From the NCBI GenBank assembly GCA_003223695.1, contig QHVY01000040.1, forward strand, positions 1 through 12,388: 12,388 nucleotides of DNA, given 5' to 3'. This document shows, in pieces, positions 10,404 to 12,388 of this stretch (within the stretch, counting starts at the first letter, position 1; each line of letters starts with the position of its first letter). The position numbers and the translations under genes were made by a program. Source of the stretch: Acidobacteriota bacterium (GTDB lineage Bacteria > Acidobacteriota > Thermoanaerobaculia > Gp7-AA8). The notes under the pieces are model-generated. The model was given only the letters and a program-made list of their open reading frames with translations, did not search any database and was not told the origin of the DNA.

Positions 10404-10834
10404 CGCGATGATCTCGGCCTGCAGAAGACAAGGAGAATGTAGCCGGAGATTTTGGCCAGCGGCGGCGCGTTCTTATTGATGGCTGAGGTGTAGAGCAATG
10501 CAACGATGAAATAGGAAATGGCAAGAAGCGACGATTCACGGAGAGAGCGGCGGCGCCAAAGTTCGTGACCTGCAAGGCCGACAAACACGGCGACGAGCGC
10601 GAGCGCCGGATCATGCAGCAGGAGAATGGCCGGAAAAATGACGGCCGCTTCGAATCCAAAGCGCACGTCTTCCGTGCGGATCGCGAAAAACGCCACGACC
10701 GCCACGAGCGCTGTAAAGAAGAGCAGCTGTTCGAGATCCGCGGCTGAACGCGTGAACACGATCCACGCCGTCGCGGCCGCCCCAAATGCGACTGCCGCGG
10801 CCGAGATCAGGCGCAGCCATCGCTCGTGGGCCAT
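10400..10834 (-). CDS. N-terminal membrane domain of the GGDEF protein (5' part of the frame-split gene)
   Basis: 144 residues as read, rich in hydrophobic helices at about 11-28, 35-52, 62-75, 78-91 and 102-117, with a sixth starting at 129 (SGYILLV). After Val136 the reading changes to FCRPRSSR and stops. In the next frame, from base 10427, the helix continues naturally as LLQAEIIAVITPIVAMEV and leads into the GAF-GGDEF part. This is therefore the membrane sensor end of the same cyclase, about seven helices in all, split by one missing base. ATG 10834 has no Shine-Dalgarno in place (GGGAAG lies 14 bases upstream), but a TACAAT box ends five bases before it, so a leaderless start is possible. 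The alternative, that this is a separate small membrane protein overlapping the cyclase start by four bases, is less likely because the hydrophobic helix is cut mid-way. Confidence 0.8.
   Translation of the reverse strand: MAHERWLRLISAAAVAFGAAATAWIVFTRSAADLEQLLFFTALVAVVAFFAIRTEDVRFGFEAAVIFPAILLLHDPALALVAVFVGLAGHELWRRRSLRESSLLAISYFIVALLYTSAINKNAPPLAKISGYILLVFCRPRSSR
10425..10429 (-). other. Candidate one-base deletion in the cyclase membrane domain
   Basis: Coding strand CTTGTCTTCTGCAG. Adding one C (GTC CTT CTG CAG) joins SGYILLV to LLQAEIIAVITP, giving one uninterrupted hydrophobic helix and a single gene from 10834 to 8779. Confidence 0.75.
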
Positions 10835-10839
10835 ACGTT

Positions 10840-10845
10840 ATTGTA
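10840..10845 (-). promoter_or_regulatory. -10-like box TACAAT for the cyclase gene
   Basis: TACAAT on the minus strand ends five bases before ATG 10834, so a start point six to seven bases downstream would fall on or beside the ATG. No -35 match is evident at the usual spacing. Confidence 0.45.
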
Positions 10846-10854
10846 GTGCTTCCC

Positions 10855-10860
10855 TATAAT
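10855..10860 (+). promoter_or_regulatory. -10 box TATAAT for gatB
   Basis: A perfect consensus TATAAT stands eight bases before the GTG start of gatB at 10869. A start point seven or so bases downstream would make the mRNA leaderless or nearly so, which agrees with the absence of a Shine-Dalgarno. No good -35 is seen. Confidence 0.55.
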
Positions 10861-10868
10861 CGCGGTCT

Positions 10869-12239
10869 GTGACCGACTGGGAAGTGGTCATTGGCCTGGA
10901 AGTGCATGCGCGTCTGCTGACGCGATCGAAGATTTTCTGCGCCTGTGCAACCGACTTCGGCGCTCCTCCCAACACCCACGTCTGTCCCGTCTGCCTCGGA
11001 TACCCCGGCGCGCTACCGGCGCTCAATCGACGGGCCGTCGAGCTGGCGATTCGCGCGGGACTGGCGACCGGCTGCACGATTCAGGAGCGCTCGATTTTCG
11101 CGCGCAAAAACTATTTCTATCCCGATCTGCCGAAGGGCTATCAGATCTCCCAGTTCGAGGAGCCGCTCGCGACCGGCGGCCGAATCGGCAGCGTGCGTCT
11201 TCGTCGCATTCATCTGGAAGAAGATGCGGGGAAGCTGATTCACGTCTCGGACGCATCGCTTGTCGATCTCAATCGCGCCGGTGTGCCTCTGATCGAAATC
11301 GTTTCGGAGCCGGACATTCGATCCGCTGTCGACGCGGATGCCTACCTCACCCGCCTCCGGCAGATTCTGATGTACGGCGAAATCTGCGACGGCAACATGG
11401 AGGAGGGCTCGCTCCGCTGCGACGCGAACGTGTCGATCCGACGGCCCGGCGAGCCGCTAGGGACGCGAGCGGAGATCAAGAATCTCAATTCATTCCGATT
11501 TCTCCGAAACGCGATCGAATTCGAGATTCAACGGCAGATCGTGATCCTGAAAGGCGGCGGACGCGTTTCGCAGGAGACGCGCCTTTTCGATCCGGCGAGC
11601 GGCGAGACGCGAGCGATGCGCTCGAAGGAAGAGGCGCACGATTACCGATACTTTCCCGAACCCGATCTGTTCACGTTGAGCATCGATCGGGCGTGGGTCG
11701 AGGACGTCGCGCGATCGCTACCAGTGATGCCAGACGCGCGCGTCGAGAAATATGTCGCGATGGGGATTCCTGCGGCGGAAGCCGAAGCGCTCGTCGCCAC
11801 ACGCGAGCTGGCGGATTACTTCGAAGCGGTGGCCAGCGGCGGAAACCCGAAGGCCGCAGCCAACTGGGTTCGCAACGAAGTCCTTCACCTCGGCCACTTT
11901 CGAATCGAGCCGGTGATGCTCGCGCGATTGATCGCCATGATCGACGCCGGCACGATCGGCAGCAAAGTGGCGAAGGAAGTCTTTCAGGAGATGGCGGAAA
12001 GCGGAGAAGCGCCTGATGCCATCGTCGAACGCCGCGGACTGGCACAGGTCGCCGACCCCGCGGTCATTCGCGACGCCGCGCAGAGAGTCGTCGAGCAGCA
12101 TCCGACGCAGGTCGCGCAGTATCGCGGCGGTAAGACGCAGGTATTCGGATTCCTCGTCGGTCAGTTGATGAAGCAGACGCGAGGCAAAGCGAAAGCCGAA
12201 TTGGCGAATGAGATCCTGAAAGAGTTGCTGGACGTGTAG
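10869..12239 (+). CDS. gatB: Aspartyl/glutamyl-tRNA amidotransferase subunit B
   Basis: Tails-binding subunit of the GatCAB complex, which converts Glu-tRNA(Gln) and Asp-tRNA(Asn) to the amidated forms in the cytosol. 456 residues, slightly shorter than the common 470-480 but complete. The zinc-type cysteines are Cys24, Cys26, Cys39 and Cys42 (FCAC, CPVC). Signature blocks follow: FYPDLPKGYQISQFE (83-97), HLEEDAGK (115-122), RAGVPLIEIVSEPD (136-149), RCDANVSIR (183-191), EIKNLNSFRF (202-211) and KEEAHDYRYFPEPDL (253-267). The C-terminal YqeY-like tRNA-binding domain runs from about 310 to the end (KTQVFGFLVGQLMKQTRGKA). The start is GTG at 10869, giving MTDWEVVIGLEVH, where the family's EVVIGLEVH block requires it. 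gatA and gatC are not adjacent. The last codon and stop lie inside a palindrome. Confidence 0.98.
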   Translation: MTDWEVVIGLEVHARLLTRSKIFCACATDFGAPPNTHVCPVCLGYPGALPALNRRAVELAIRAGLATGCTIQERSIFARKNYFYPDLPKGYQISQFEEPLATGGRIGSVRLRRIHLEEDAGKLIHVSDASLVDLNRAGVPLIEIVSEPDIRSAVDADAYLTRLRQILMYGEICDGNMEEGSLRCDANVSIRRPGEPLGTRAEIKNLNSFRFLRNAIEFEIQRQIVILKGGGRVSQETRLFDPASGETRAMRSKEEAHDYRYFPEPDLFTLSIDRAWVEDVARSLPVMPDARVEKYVAMGIPAAEAEALVATRELADYFEAVASGGNPKAAANWVRNEVLHLGHFRIEPVMLARLIAMIDAGTIGSKVAKEVFQEMAESGEAPDAIVERRGLAQVADPAVIRDAAQRVVEQHPTQVAQYRGGKTQVFGFLVGQLMKQTRGKAKAELANEILKELLDV

Positions 12240-12265
12240 CGGCGGGCTGAAGCCCGCCGCTACAC
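12234..12265. repeat. Perfect palindrome at the gatB end, probable bidirectional terminator / dispersed repeat
   Basis: Two perfect 15-base arms (12234-12248 and 12251-12265) flank GA; the hairpin core is GCGGCGGGCT...AGCCCGCCGC. The left arm holds the last gatB codon and its TAG stop (12237-12239). The final base of the right arm is part of the TAG stop of the convergent partial gene (12265-12267). No U-tract follows. I know GTAGCGGCGGGCTT-type palindromes as common dispersed elements in several bacterial genomes, and infer this is one. Confidence 0.85.
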
Positions 12266-12388
12266 TACTGCTTCAGCGCCTTCAGCATCTTCGTCACAGG
12301 GTCATCGACCTTCGTGTAGCCGCTAGGCATCGCGAATTGTGAGGCATCGATTGTTTTCTTCTCGATGTTCGTGACCGAGGCCGTGGTC
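12265..12388 (-). CDS. C-terminal fragment of a probable secreted DUF4412-like protein
   Basis: Forty complete codons plus the TAG stop at 12265-12267 are visible; the rest lies beyond the right edge. The tail reads VTNIEKKTIDASQFAMPSGY and then TKVDDPVTKMLKALKQ. The pattern of a final beta-strand (VTNIE), a proline-glycine turn (MPSGY) and a short amphipathic helix resembles the ends of DUF4412-type periplasmic/lipoprotein domains, which I recall from memory only. It converges on gatB with 25 bases between stops. That it is coding is likely from the clean frame and sensible codon use; the family is tentative. Confidence 0.55.
   Translation of the reverse strand, partial: TTASVTNIEKKTIDASQFAMPSGYTKVDDPVTKMLKALKQ

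Overview
The window is GC-rich (about 60%), dense bacterial chromosome with ordinary bacterial gene structure. The gene set (secreted M1 and M20 peptidases, GH133 glycogen debranching enzyme, GAF-GGDEF protein, gatB) and two kinds of long intergenic palindrome suggest a free-living, probably soil-type Gram-negative, with Acidobacteriota-like lineages as my best guess. That placement is an inference from style, not from a marker gene. I see no phage, transposase, CRISPR, tRNA or rRNA.

Layout. (i) 1-5224, minus strand: a tight three-gene operon read right to left. It holds a secreted TPR/coiled-coil protein with an internal duplication (3806-5224), a signal-peptide protein with a Lys/Arg/Pro/Ala-rich linker and a C-terminal membrane anchor (2535-3776), and an exported M1 zinc aminopeptidase (2528 to beyond the left edge). 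Gaps are 29 and 6 bases. (ii) 5225-5386: short divergent spacer. (iii) 5387-7432, plus strand: GH133 glycogen debranching enzyme. (iv) 7435-7494: a 60-bp near-perfect palindrome filling the convergent junction. (v) 7502-10834, minus strand: a membrane GAF-GAF-GGDEF diguanylate cyclase followed by a secreted M20 peptidase/amidohydrolase. The cyclase is split over two reading frames and its stop is also out of frame. (vi) 10835-10868: a 34-bp divergent promoter gap with -10-like boxes so close to both start codons that leaderless mRNAs are likely. (vii) 10869-12239, plus strand: complete gatB. (viii) 12234-12265: a second, perfect palindrome that contains the gatB stop codon and touches the stop of a convergent partial gene (12265-12388).

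How the genes work together. The left operon looks like an envelope module: a periplasmic scaffold or coiled-coil protein, a long periplasmic linker protein anchored at its C-terminus, and a secreted aminopeptidase. The cyclase and M20 peptidase appear translationally coupled once a missing base is restored (ATGA overlap), which would tie a secreted amidohydrolase to c-di-GMP signalling. The debranching enzyme and gatB are housekeeping genes.

The most striking technical pattern is three independent points where protein homology jumps frame by exactly one missing base (near 201, 8785 and 10427). Each is consistent with loss of one base from a short C/G run. Sequencing or assembly error is the simplest explanation, so I annotate the affected genes as probably intact in the organism. 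I found no convincing new defence or mobile system. The left operon is the best candidate for something undescribed.
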